From the NCBI GenBank assembly GCA_039583875.1, contig CM077153.1, positions 70,440,482-70,504,481 on the forward strand: 64,000 bases of DNA, in the 5' to 3' direction. Below are positions 11,291 to 23,041 of this stretch, piece after piece. The position numbers and the translations under genes are program-made. Numbering within the stretch: the stretch's first letter is position 1; each line of letters starts with the position of its first letter. The notes beneath the pieces were generated by a model. That model ran no database searches. It was given only the letters and a program-made list of their open reading frames with translations, and was not told the DNA's origin. The DNA is from Platanthera guangdongensis. Lineage: Eukaryota > Streptophyta > Magnoliopsida > Asparagales > Orchidaceae.

Positions 11291-13001
11291 TTAGGCTCCG
11301 CAGCACCTGCAAGCAATAATCCACCGAAGCGGTGACAAACAAAAGCAATGGTGAGCTAAAGCTGACCAAATTATAATGACCCTGCCCCTAAACTTGGGGC
11401 GGAGATGCTCCTTCCCTGCACTTTATTAGCATAACTTAATAGTAGTGAAATTCACATCATCACAGACGTAGGCTCGCATGGCCACACACCGTGCTCTCAG
11501 GGCACATTCTTGGTGAACCGGGTCAAAATTTACGGTCTCACAACAGCCCCTTGGACGACAATTCTTGTGAGCATTTGAGTCTTTCCGGCAGAAGTCACAT
11601 CAATTGAAGACATCGACAGCCTAAAACCCGCCCTATATGCCATCAGTAGGCCTCTAAAACCGAACCACATAGAGCGGGTATGGTTCCACTCAACCCGTTG
11701 CTCACCTCGCTACGGCAATTTAAGTCATCGGCGCGGGTCAAGCTTCCCCGAATCCAGAGTATCGAACATATAATATTACATAACCTAGTTATGTACAAGT
11801 TGGCTCCCATGCCACCAAGATGGCAGAACCACGCTTCTGCCCAGTTTTCTGGGTGCACCTTAAGGTTAGTCCCCAAGGCTCCCTGTTGCAATGTATTGCG
11901 TAGAAAACCCGAAAAACAACCATCGGCGCGGAGTCTTCTCCGACCATTCAAGAAATGCAACATCACCGATCCAGACCAACTTGTTTGGATAGGCTTCACA
12001 CACCATGCCTATGTCTGTTTTTCGACTACGGACTCTACATGCAAAACAACGGGGAGTATTCATGTCTACCCGAAGGAACACCTCACACTCAACGCAAACT
12101 CGCGAGAGCGGGCTTCCTTTGCAAAAGGAAAGAGGACTTCACATGTCAAAGATTAGAATCGTTACCCTAGCATTTCTCTTTGGCTGCTTGAAGATCTATA
12201 CAGATGAAAAGCACTGCAATGTCCTCCCCTCCGTAGATCCGAACTCGGCTTGCGATTTGGGGCTCCGAAGCTCCACCGGAGGCCGGATCTCTCCTCCTTG
12301 TGCCTTGCTCTCCCCTCTCTCTATAACTCTTAGAAAGAGAAAGCTTGAAAGAAATGAGGGTATCCAAACCCTATTCCCGGATTAAAGACTTCCAGGACCA
12401 GCCAGGACCCTTGGATCCCAAAAGAAGGAAACAGACGACCACGATTCGCACTTAAAATCCAAAACATGGGCGGAACATGGCTTGTGATATGCCCGTGTCC
12501 AAGGCCTTGTGCCTCAATCGACGCTGAACCGTCGCATCCCAAAAAGAACACGGGCTCTCGACACGCCTGTGTCAGCTTGACATGCCCGTGTCAGGCTTGA
12601 CACGCCCGTGTCATTCAGTACACGCCCGTGTAGCAGGGCGTGTTCCTCCATCGACACAGGAACAAAACCAACCCGAAGAGAACAAGGGTACTCGACATGC
12701 CCGTGTCGAATTTGACACGCCCGTGTCAGGTTGAACTCGCCTGGGCTCCAGGCCGTGTTCCACCCTCGACACAGTATGACTCACAGCCCGAGCATGAAAC
12801 GACCTGGGTCACGCCCATGTCTCAGGCCATGTTTGCTATCTCGACGATCGTCGACTGCAATTTTGTCGACAACACGACCATCGTCTAACCCGAGCAAGAC
12901 ACGGCCTTGGGACATGGGCAGGCATGCCCGTGTCCCAGGCTGTGTGACCCCTACCAAGTCTCAAACTTGGCTCCAAACGTCTGATGAGTCCACATTTTAC
13001 A
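11291..13001 (-). repeat. Gypsy LTR remnant, Gyp-Y family
   Basis: The sequence matches the Gyp-Y LTR (38275-40442) in the same direction from about 38670 onward: CACCTGCAAGCAA, GATGCTCCTTCCCTGCAC, the TATGTACAAGTTGGCTCCC block, and the terminal arrays. The left part was displaced by the Cop-A insertion. The right end is taken as ...ACATTTTACA at 13001, which is less certain because the last 60 bases have diverged. Short ORFs here are shared accidents of the LTR. Confidence 0.8.
12480..12965. repeat. GACACGCCCGTGTC array in the Gyp-Y-type LTR
   Basis: Many copies of ACACGCCCGTGTC and ACACGGGCATGTC variants, spaced roughly 15-40 bp apart, with one TCGACGATCGTCGA near 12840. The same pair of motifs occurs at the same end of the Gyp-Y LTR (39830-40385). 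Confidence 0.85.
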
Positions 13002-13870
13002 CTGAGTTTTGGACTCATCTGGCCAGTTTTATCGTCTAAGCACTACACTTGAGAGCCATTATTGCTTATATTTGCTTATGTGCCTATTTCACGATTAAGT
13101 GCACTATAGGCCCGTTTCTATGTGCTTCTTGTGTTTCTTTGTTTTTATTGTTCTGTAACCCTGTCTTGGGTATGTTGTGTGCACGTTTGGTGGCCTTTCT
13201 ACTTCTTCTGCTAGTGCAGGGCTCGTGTGCGTGTTCCGGAACCACTCGGGAGACCCCGACGATGCAGGAATATTGCGCACTACCACTGGACTTATTGCGC
13301 ACGACCACTGGTCGTGCGCCAATGATCGTGTGCATTATATTCTCATTTTCGTAATCCTGTCCGGGTAATCGCACGATCAGTGGATTTAGTGCGCACGACC
13401 ACTGGTCGTGCGCCACTGATCGTGCACATATTTGTTGATGTTTTCATCCAGGTTGCAGGTCTAATTGGAAATGGCACACGATCATCGACCGACAGTGCGC
13501 ACGAACACTGGTCGTGCGCCACTGATCGTGCGCTCTGCTTTTGCTGCCTCCGTATTTAAGGCCCTATTCCGCGATTTAGGTCAATGCCCGTCATTTGCTG
13601 CGATCGGGGAGTGCGCAGGAATCGCCATTTCACTTCTCCAGCTGCTCCATCACATCCACCTTCATTCGGAGTCCATAGCCAACTTCTCTGAAGCTTTTCA
13701 AACTCTCCGGCGAAGCGCTCGGCCATTGACGACTACAACTCCAAGCTTTCCACCGGAATTGGTGAAGAAGACAACCTAGAGAATGGACTTAAAGGCCTTC
13801 GAGGTGACAGCTCGTTGGTACCGGAAGCCTCCTTGGACTGAGCCCGGAAGCGGATTGACAACTCGCTACT
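13002..13870 (+). repeat. Unassigned LTR-like segment with palindromes and TATA-like box
   Basis: No ORF of interest. It holds three copies of a long palindrome (13297-13519), then a TATA-like GTATTTAAGGC near 13553, then a leader-like stretch. The order array, TATA box, leader is that of an LTR U3-R-U5 on the + strand, but I see no TG/CA ends, PBS or matching partner in the window. Family unknown. Confidence 0.4.
13297..13519. repeat. GCGCACGACCA palindrome, three copies
   Basis: Each unit has 11-base arms GCGCACGACCA and TGGTCGTGCGC around a single base. Perfect copies lie at 13297-13319 and 13391-13413; a copy with one arm mismatch lies at 13497-13519. Each is followed by a CACTGATCGTGC-like tail. 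Confidence 0.9.
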
Positions 13871-15879
13871 GCCAATTAATCACAGACGAATAAAGATTTA
13901 TAGTGGTTCTTCAACCTTGGGTACATCCACTTTCCCTCACCGATCTAGCAATACACTTGACTCTTCTACTCCACTATCTCGGATTGAAAACCAATCCTAC
14001 ACCTCAGAACAAAGATCCTACAAGCTCGATCCACAAAAACGGATCTACACTCGGAAGATAAAACTTCCGACAAACTCGGAGACAAAGGCTCCTACACTCG
14101 GAGAAAATTCTCCTACAAGAATGAAATAGAGCGTATGTAGAAATACAAACAATGAATCTATATCAGATCTACAAACAATCGGCCTGGATCATCCTCTAGT
14201 AGACTTTGCGGCTTTATCAGAGATATGAAGAAAATCTCAGCAAAGCAGATCAGGACTTTCTTGGCTTCACACGATCGGATAGAAGATGTGGAATTGAGCG
14301 ACGAACTCAATCTGTAAACCTTCTTGATCTGAATCCTCTGAAATCGAAAACCCTAGCCGGATGAGAATGACGATGAACGGCGGCGGCGGCTTTCGCTTCT
14401 TGGAGAGAGAAAGAGATTCAGAGAACTTAGAAAATAATTGACTGCAAAACTTCTGATTAGGGTTTGTCAGTTTGAAAGACCTTATATAGGATTTGCGATA
14501 ACAGTCATAATTAATTCTTAATGAGGTACACGTGGTCCAATCATATCAAGGCTCATTAAGAAATCTGTCAACCTGGACTTAACAAAATTTCAGAAATAAA
14601 TGAAGCTGATATACTCGAGTGAAGAAACGGCTACTCGAGTACTATATAGAGCTACTCGAGTGAGCTTAAGATAACTACTCGAGTAAATACTTGGAGAAAA
14701 TTTGGAAATGAAGATCAGCAACTCGAGTACCAAAAAGACTTACTCGAGTGCTTAAGCAGTTACACGAGAGGTGGAGTTGGACTACTCGAGTACAAGAAAT
14801 ACTACTCGAGTAAATGAGAATAAACTACTCGAGAGGTAGAGGAACTACTCGAGTAGTAAAACTGAACTACTCGAGTAGTAAAACTCAACTACTCAAGAGA
14901 ATCAGGACTACTCGAGTACATAGAAATAGCTACTCGAGTAATTGACTTAGAGAAATTTTGAGGGAAGAAAATCCCTCAGTAGTAAATGGGAATAAACTAC
15001 TCAAGAGGTAGAGGAACTACTCGAGTAGTAAAACTAAACTACTCGAGTAGTAAAGCTGAACTACTCAAGAGAATCGGGACTACTCGAGTACATAGAAATA
15101 ACTACTCGAGTAATTGACTTAGAGAAATTCTCAGGGAAGAAAATAGCTACTCGAGTAATTGACTTAGAGAAATTCGGAGGGAAGAAAATCCTGTTACTCG
15201 AGTATAAACTATAGACTTCTCCAGTAGTAGATGAACTACTCGAGTACATGACTTAGACTACTCGAGTGATGAAAGGTAACACGAGACCAGGACTTCTGTA
15301 ACTCGAAAGAAAAGGTTTAAAACTACTCGAGTATCTATATGGCTACTCGAGTATTTTGCCTGGAAAATATTTGGAGAAGAAATCCTGTTAACTCGAGAGT
15401 GAGACAGAATCTACTCGAGTAGATAACTTAGCTACTCGAGAGCTATTACTTGACTACTCGAGTTCTAACTTCCTTACTCGAGTATAAAAGATTTTTACTC
15501 GAGTATTAACTAAGTAATTCACTCGAGTAGGTATAAATTTACTCGAGTAAAATACTTAGTAAATTGTCTAAATAGAAATCTATTATCCTTTGGTGAAACC
15601 AGCATCAAGTCTTTCCAATTAGTCCTAGTGCTTGAATATGAAGTGTATCCCAATAGAGAGGCTACACCTAAGTCAACACCTTGGATCACACAATGAGTGA
15701 TTAGATTGTATGTTCTTGTGTTTGGTGACCCATTGTAGACTGACATTGGTCTACACTTGTCATTAGAATCCTGCAAACACATAACTCAAACAAAGCATCA
15801 AATATAACTTAATACATCTTAGTTCAAGTATGACTTCATCAAATCTGGGTTAATATGGATACAATACCCAAAACCCTCT
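13871..15879 (-). repeat. Copia LTR, minus strand, carrying the ACTCGAGT array
   Basis: Near its left end it has TATAGTGGTTC followed by TTGGGTACATCCACTTTCCC, the conserved copia LTR block in minus orientation. Its right end (TGGATACAATACCCAAAA) aligns with the start of the Cop-C LTR (TGTTGGGTATTGTATCC in reverse complement), with the terminal CA changed. The 250 bp before that also resemble the Cop-C LTR (CCCAATAGAGAG, CTGACATTGGTCTACACTTG). The left boundary is approximate and truncated. The 14180-14560 part, with a GGCGGCGGC tract, resembles the Cop-C R/U5 region. Confidence 0.75.
14610..15550. repeat. Array of about 28 ACTCGAGT palindromes
   Basis: The 8-bp palindrome ACTCGAGT, often extended to TACTCGAGTA, occurs about 28 times by my count, plus several degenerate copies such as ACTCAAGAG. 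Spacing is irregular, about 15-45 bp. A segment around 14815-14940 is repeated at about 15000-15115, so part of the array grew by segmental duplication. Confidence 0.95.
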
Positions 15880-16701
15880 TAGTGGACAAGATCCATATTT
15901 CACAAACACTGTGAGTCAGCTTTGGCTTTTCTCTCACATGCAACTATTTAGGTAGGCAATGCTTTCCAATTGCATCACAATGCAATTCTTGTATAGCTGG
16001 TGAATAACTCTTTATTTGCATCCATCATATAGTGCATGCCAACCCCATGCCTCTGGACACTAAACTTTCAAGGTCAACCAGTTAAGCTAGACACGATGTC
16101 GATAGTGATATATCACAATTATCTGCTCGCACCATCACCAAGATAGATTAATGCACCTTGCTTTGGCAAGCCCACACTTCATCGATCGAGGCAGGAAGAG
16201 TGTCATCCATTGGAAGGAATCCGAATAATTAATATTGCTTAAGGGATTTTAAATAGTTGATTAACTCTTTAATCATGGTTAACACTTAACCATCGTGCAC
16301 ATAAAGAATAAAAAAAATACAACAAGCATAATCCAAATGCATCTCAGATATGCACAAGACTCATCAACACTTGATGAACTGGGCTAAGTATGAACATCTA
16401 GAACATGTCCAAATCCTCAGACATACATGCACGAGACATGAGCAACACCAACTACACTTACACAGAAGACAAGCACATCACTTTATGTTAGATTCAAAAT
16501 CTAACACATACTTAGTTTCACAAACCAACATAATGACGGTTACGCTTAAGGAGTAAACTCAAATAAATCACATGCATTCTTGGAAACATCCAAGACTAGA
16601 TTTGGGCATTTGGAACACTTCAAAATCACCAAATCGACACACTATGGATTCAACAACTTCTAAAATAATGAATATTATTAGCAACCTCCCTCTGATACCA
16701 T
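15880..16701 (-). mobile_element. Copia internal remnant with primer-binding site
   Basis: About 820 bp of non-coding, AT-rich sequence. At 16688-16700 it carries the reverse complement of TGGTATCAGAGG, the initiator tRNA-Met primer site, next to an LTR on its right. This is therefore the 5' leader of a minus-strand copia element. I see no gag ORF, so the element is truncated. The 16080-16220 portion resembles nothing else in the window. Confidence 0.6.
16688..16700 (-). other. Copia primer-binding site (minus strand)
   Basis: CCCTCTGATACCA on the + strand reads TGGTATCAGAGGG on the minus strand, complementary to the 3' end of initiator tRNA-Met. It lies about 1-2 nt from the LTR at 16702. 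Confidence 0.85.
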
Positions 16702-17976
16702 TGTTGTGTTTTTTGGTGATGGCACAACACTTGTGCACGCAGTGAAAAATAACAAGAAAAACCCAAACGAGTTCAGATCTAGCAATATTTATGAATCAAG
16801 AAGTAAAGTATACTGTAATAAAAATTACCTTTGAGGGATTGAGTCAGAACTCGAACTAGATGCTCCAGAAAAATAAGGCCGGCCACATAGCGGCTAGAGT
16901 CTTGAGCGCAGAAAGTATATTTGTACCTCTATAGTAATCCACACGATCGGGAGAACCCACAACAACTTGTAACACAAGTGTTATGTCGGGAGAGGACTCT
17001 CAGCGTCTCCACAGACGGCTAGATATGTTATAGGAGAGGCGGTTGCGATACTTACCAGGATCGGGATCGCAATCAGTGACAGTATTAGCGGAACACTTCC
17101 GTCGGGTTTCTAGGTATTCTTCTTATTGCACAGTATCGGCCCGTGTGCAGAACGATAAGAACTGTCTAAGGAAAACCCTAAAACATCCTATTTATATCCC
17201 AGGAGATAGATACAACAAGTCAACATTTGACTCAGCACGGGCATTCGTCAAACTCAGATCGACGAAATCTGTGCCAAAGGCTAGAACGTCGAACACATTC
17301 GTCGAACTCAGCAAGATGAAATCTGCTCCAAAGGACAGATCGTCGAGCGCATTCGCCAAACTCAGCTCGACGAAATGTGCGCCGAAGGCCAGATCGTCGA
17401 ACTCCGCTCGACAAAATCTGTGCCGCAGGCCAGAACGTCGAACTACATTCGTCAAACGACGTTGAGTTAATACAATACACTCAACGCCTAAGAGCCAGAT
17501 TCGCCAGGTAAACCTTTTACACGATGAAGGCATTGTGTGGACTCGACGCACTCAACGCTTAAGTGCGACAGTCAACGCACTCAATGCCAACATTCGTAGA
17601 GTTAACACTTAATCCTCAAAAGCTTTGACTGGACTCAACGCTCTCAATGCTTTCAGCCCCATGGCATTGAGTGAGCTAAACACACTCAACGCCTTATGCC
17701 TTAGAATCTTAAAACCTCCATAGCATTGAGTGAACTAAGCACACTCAACCCCTTCAGCCCCATGGCATTGAGTGAGCTAAACACAGTTAACTCCAAATGC
17801 CTTAGTATATTTTCAGCCCCTTTTCCATATCGTTCAAATCATCATATAAGCTAAATAGTACAGATCCAGTATCCCAATTTCTCCAAAATCTTATGTGTGA
17901 CCCTGATAGGCTTATACTGAGTTGGCAGTGAGGAAACATGCTTAATCACTTCCATATCACTATGGTTGCACCAACA
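16702..17976 (-). repeat. 5' LTR of a truncated minus-strand copia element
   Basis: About 1275 bp, from TGTTGTGTTTTTTGG to GGTTGCACCAACA on the + strand. In minus orientation it begins TGTTGGTGCAACC, a common copia LTR start. It does not match the LTR at 13871-15879, so the two are not a pair. It contains two dyad-type arrays (17230-17830). Confidence 0.72.
17230..17830. repeat. Two dyad arrays: GTCGAACTC/CGACGAAAT type and CACTCAACGC/GCATTGAGTG type
   Basis: 17230-17460 has repeated units of CAAACTCAGCTCGACGAAAT...GCCAGATCGTCGAA character. 17470-17830 has alternating CACTCAACGC and GCATTGAGTG arms, near-complementary to each other, repeated several times. Overlapping short ORFs on both strands reflect the repeat. 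Confidence 0.8.
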
Positions 17977-18120
17977 GGTGAACTGGTTTTAGGTGTTTTT
18001 GACATTTTTTTATTTTACGCATGTTGTGATTTAGTTATACCTAGATTTTAAGTCAATCACCAACAACACACACAGGATTTATTGTGGTTCCCCAGATTAT
18101 GCGTACATCCACTATATTTC
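17977..18120 (-). repeat. Small copia LTR fragment, minus strand
   Basis: It contains GATTTATTGTGGTTCCCC and GCGTACATCCACTATATT, a diverged copy of the conserved copia LTR block, wedged between two other LTR pieces. Confidence 0.6.
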
Positions 18121-18783
18121 TGAAAGTATCTAGCATCTACCAAAATCTCCTAGAGCGGTGTGAATAGGTGATGTTTGTGTCTTTTCAGGGATTAAAAAAT
18201 TACTAACAAATCAACAAGCACACAAACACAGAGATCTATAGTGGTTCCCCATATTGGGTACGTCCAATGTCCCGCCTCGCCTATCTACCATGAAGGGTTA
18301 GATTTAGCTACTTCACCTTTCTCAGATTATCAACAATCTTACAACTCGGAGCAACACTCCTACACCTAGAACAACAAACTCTCTTACAAATCGATCAACA
18401 CAAGGATCTAAAAACTCGATCCACAATTGGATCTACAAACTTGATCCCCAAATGGATCTACAAACTCGATCCACAATGGATCTACAAACTTAGAGAAACA
18501 ATCTCCTACAATAGTAAATTATTTTTACCATACAACAATAACAACAACAAATCTTCACTCTGACGTTCTTTAAAATAGTAGATCTTGATATTTGAAGAAC
18601 TTGAAAAGTGGAAGGCTTTGAAGCCTTTGAATCATGAACCTTCAATCTTCGAACAACTAGATCTAGAGGAGTATAGATCTTAAGAAAAGAAGCAATCCAG
18701 TCGTGAAAGTTGAAGAAGATGATCCTTGCTCGTCGTCGGCGGCCGAATAGGAAGAATCACGATTGGTAATGTCGAGCTGTCAG
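18121..18783 (-). repeat. Truncated copia LTR of Cop-C type; target of Gyp-X
   Basis: It begins TGAAAGT and continues with GAATAGGTGATGTTTGTG and CTATAGTGGTTCCCC, aligning with the left end of the Cop-C LTR (TGAAAGTCC...GAATAGGTGACGTGTGG). It is broken at 18783, where Gyp-X starts. The 18350-18520 part repeats a GATCYACAA...GGATCTACAAACT unit. The presumed TSD GTCAG (18779-18783) has no visible partner. Confidence 0.7.
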
Positions 18784-21700
18784 TGTAAGACCCCTCCCCC
18801 TTACCAAGGAGTTAACCCGGTCTTATGCCCAGAACCGTCATCTTACGGTGGCACTAACACACGGGTTAGTCGACACCGCAAGACGCCGATTCTGCCGGCT
18901 AGAACGATCACATAACCTGTTGGCCAAAAGAGAGTAAGAAGTAAAAGCAGTATATAAAGCAACCACTAGTCCACAAGTCACAGTAATATCTGATAATAAA
19001 TATAGTACATCAGTCCAGCATGAGTTATATAAAATATAGAAAAAGGGGCTTATGCCCAGTACATGATGACAAATATCTCTCTCATAAATTTCAACAAGTG
19101 GAAGCTACACTATCCTCAGAAGACTCGTCCCACAAGACGTCGAGTTGTAGTATTAGTAGTGGGTGGAGGTGGTATCAACTCCTCACGTCTTGCCACCTCG
19201 TCCTGCTGCTACTCCATCTCCTCGAGCTCCTAAAATGATTGGTCACACCGACCATTAGTCTAAAATATTAAGTAGTTTCCTTCGCACCTCGCCCCGCAAC
19301 TCCTAGGCACCGGGCGGGAGGACGAAGCGTAGGACAACAAGGGGTAAAACAAGGAAGCAGGTGACAATATAACTATACTAACAAGTATATATACATCAAT
19401 ATCTCTATTCTAGCAATTATATATATATAGTACAGGAAGTAAAAGAACTGGACAGGAACAAGTATGTGCAGTAAATAAACAGTACTGGAAGTTAGCTGAG
19501 TAAAGACAATAAGTAAAATAAACTACTACTACCATCATATAAGTGCCTTAACTTATATGAATGCCCATACAAACATAAAGTTAAGGTTTCCAGAAATATA
19601 ACTTATCATATAAAAGAGCCGATACTAATTTATATGATAAGGATCCTTGGTGCGTATGACCTAGTTATGAATGTATGATATGCATGCATATTATGGTTCA
19701 TGCAAGTGCAACTCAAGCACACGTCTCTGCGTACTAATTGCTGGCTGCCCACCAGTCTTTTTGGTCGAGTCTGCATTTTTGGGGATCGTCCTCCAAACCG
19801 CAGCGTAAAACAACCCACTGGCCTCTCAAACCATCACACCTCGCCAGAGCCACCATACTGTCATCAGTGTGATGATTGGCCCAGTACTTCATGACCCGCC
19901 ACAAGTTTATGCACATGCAAGATATTCCAACCCGACCCTCCAGCTCGCAGAACCAAACCGTCCTGAAACCCTCCAACCCCTCACGGGTGAGATTGCACAT
20001 CAGTGCCTTAGTTCTAAATCCCTCCAACCCTCCACGAGTGAGAATGCACATTTGTAAGTTTATTTAAATCCCTCAAACCCATCACAGGTGAGAATAAACC
20101 ACAATGCCTTATCCTATTAGACTACTCTTGTCTAGTGATGGTTACACCTAGTAGTTTAGGGTTAATCGCAGGACTGCCCAAGGCATGCCCGGTGAAGGGT
20201 TCTCGAGGGCACTAGGAACTACGATGGGCTGAAACCCAAAGCTCCCTTTCTCAAAGATATTTACTCTTAATAGTGTCTACCCCTTGTCCATATTCTTCTC
20301 TCATTATTACTCTGGAGTGATCCTAGTGACTTAAGATGTTAATAGAAGGGTGGCGGTCTTCCGACGGCCTTTGTTATAATTACTATCCCAGGACTTGCGC
20401 TCTATCGCTCGTAACCAAGAAATGACTTATAGTAGACCAACCAGGGTTTATTCTCCCAAAATAATTACCATTTCAATGTTTATTCTTATCCCTCTTCGGT
20501 CCTAGTAATGTATACTATCCGAGATAGACGCAACCCATGACCTAATACCACCCGTAAAGTACGACTTCCAATTTCTTGGCCAAAGTGACCCTAACCATTT
20601 ATCATGGGATGAAATGATATATGATATTGACTATGTGGAGTTTCACTATTTTCCTAAGTCATATGACCCTAAATTAAATCCTTTAATTAAGTGGCCTATG
20701 TCACTTTATACAAGAAGTACTATATCAAATGATCCCCCTGGTCTAATAAATTTTCTTGATGATCATCTAGTCCAATTATGACTGGTTTCCAAGAATTGTA
20801 ATTTTTTCCCATCTATATTTCTATTTAATTTTTATTTAGAGTTAAATCCATGAATTGGCCACTTACAAATGAAGTACATTAAATATGCTTCCAAAAATTC
20901 TAGGAAAATTATTGCATCTGCAAATTGCTGAAATAATACAAAATACAAAAATTCATGGTCCAAAACAGTAATTTGGTTTACCAACATTCATATGACAAAT
21001 ATTACAAAAATGTCATTATTTGGATTTTAAACATATAGAAGCATCCAAAAATATCAAGAAAATTACACAAGGTCACAAATACATGTTTAAAACACTAGGA
21101 ATTTTTCCACAATATTCCTACTGAATTTCCATCATTTTTAAATAATTACCATAAAAGGGCAAAATAGTAAATTCTACATAATTCCAAAATATAATCATCT
21201 AACAGACCCATAAAATTTTCCAGGGGATAACTATGACTCCCTTGATCTCTTAACCAAATTTGAGAATTTTAAGTCATCAATAACCCTATTTTCAAATTTT
21301 TGTCTTTAAATGGCCTAATACTCAAAAATTCCAAATAATGGTATTTTTGATCCCAAAAAATCTCATTACTTCAGCTGATGGTATACTTCACCCTAATAAA
21401 CCTCTGACCAAGATTTCATTTATTTTTAATGTTCCAAATGGTCTAAGTCGCCATTATATAGATTTTTGCTAAAGGCACACCACGCCTATATTCATCATAC
21501 TCATGCAAGTGGGTTTACCCAACATGCAGAGTCCCAAAGAGGCTGAACGTTTTTACCATTGGTTTATATTGACCCAAAGGCCATGCCACCAAAATTTGGG
21601 GCCATTTGGAGTTGTATTTCTCCATATATTCAATTAATTTAAATAAGTAAATTTTACTAAAAAACTATAGGAAATATTTTTCCAAAAATTCTAATTTTTA

Positions 21701-23041
21701 GTCAGTAACTAAGTATGACATAATCTCATTCATGGCCAAAATCGCAGGTCATGAGAACTTATATTTTGTCCTGGACACACATTTGAAAATCTGCCCTAGC
21801 CTAGGACCAGTCTAGGTAGAATGGCCCTATAGGGAGCCCTACTACTCCAAATCTCAAGTTTATGGTGGAAACATGAAGGTAAGAGACAGGCCTACAACTT
21901 TCATGTTGATATCTAGTTCTGAAATTGCATTTAAGAGGCCTATGTTTAGCATTCAAGAACTGTATAAAAGTTTGACAAATAATGCACTGTTCATATTAAA
22001 TTAAATTCATTAAATCATATGAAATGAAACAGACAGCATCCGATCATCTCCTACCTCCAGCCTAGTCGATCTAGGATTCTAGTACGGTGAGAGGTGAAGC
22101 GAAACAGACCGAAATTGAGTCTTGGCAGCGAGTTTGGCCGCGGTGAGCAATGACCGAGCTTGCTCCGGTGAGTCCTTTCCATTTCCTGGTTTATCCAGCA
22201 AAAGCAGTACTCCAGATGTCGATTTCCACTAGCCTGAGCTCACTGAAGGTGATGGTGGGCTTGCTTTTGGCTGGGGGTGGCTGTTGGAGAAGTTGAAGTT
22301 AGGGGGGGGGGGGGGTGGCCGGCCAAGCTTTGGAATCTCCTCTTGGCCACCAGATGTCCCCAAATCCTTCCACTTTGCAGGAATATCTCTGAGAAGCTCA
22401 GCCAGCTGCTTGGGCAGGGAGAAGTAGGGCCATATGGCCACCATTTCCTTTCTCCCTCTCTTCTCTCTCCTCTTTTCCTCCAAAAATTCCAATTTTACCC
22501 CCATGCATGTGTCCTCTCTCCTAATCCAGAGGTATAGGGGCAGTCCTTGGCCTCTTGGGCTGGTCATGAGCCTTGACTAATGGGCCTAGCCCATGGGGAG
22601 TGGGCTTAGTTCATTCTTTTCCCAATTTACGCTTCAAGTTGACTATGTTGACTTTTATGGTTGACTTGGTCAACTTGATGAGTGGGCTGACCCCACCTGA
22701 AGGTCATGGGCCATATGACACTACCCAACTTGGGTTGGGCTATGGTGGTGCCCCACTTGGACTATTTGGGCCTTTAGGTGTGGGTTTGACAAAATTAAGA
22801 CTAGGGTTGACTTGGGTCAACTCTAGTCAATTGGTGACCTTGTGGTATGACTTATGGTTCCCTTAGGTTAGTGTTAGGGTTAGGGATGCAGTGGTGGAAT
22901 CAATGTGTAGCTAGGACCCCAATTTGGGCTGGTTTGACTTAGACTATCTTGGGCCCTGTTGTGGGCCCCATGTGACTAAACCCTAACCCCATGGTTCAAA
23001 CCTAGCCTAAATCCATGCCCCATCACATGCCCTAACCCAAC

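Noticed and set aside
11643..13416. Clusters of 60-158 codon ORFs as possible host genes
   Set aside because: Most coincide with LTR sequence that recurs at 39147-40426, overlap each other on both strands, and show no domain.
14610..15550. CRISPR or satellite array of ACTCGAGT
   Set aside because: The repeat is only 8 bp with irregular spacing and duplicated spacers, and lies inside a recognisable copia LTR.
16080..16220. Possible structural RNA (rRNA or tRNA-like wording of the sequence)
   Set aside because: I could not find a cloverleaf, conserved rRNA core or promoter; it sits in a copia remnant.
13871..17976. One complete minus-strand copia element with LTRs 13871-15879 and 16702-17976
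   Set aside because: The two LTRs are not similar in sequence or array type, and the interior of about 820 bp has no clear PPT.
22260..22320. Poly-G run at about 22300 as a telomere-like or G-quadruplex island
   Set aside because: A simple homopolymer in a GC-rich LTR stretch, with no repeated telomere motif.
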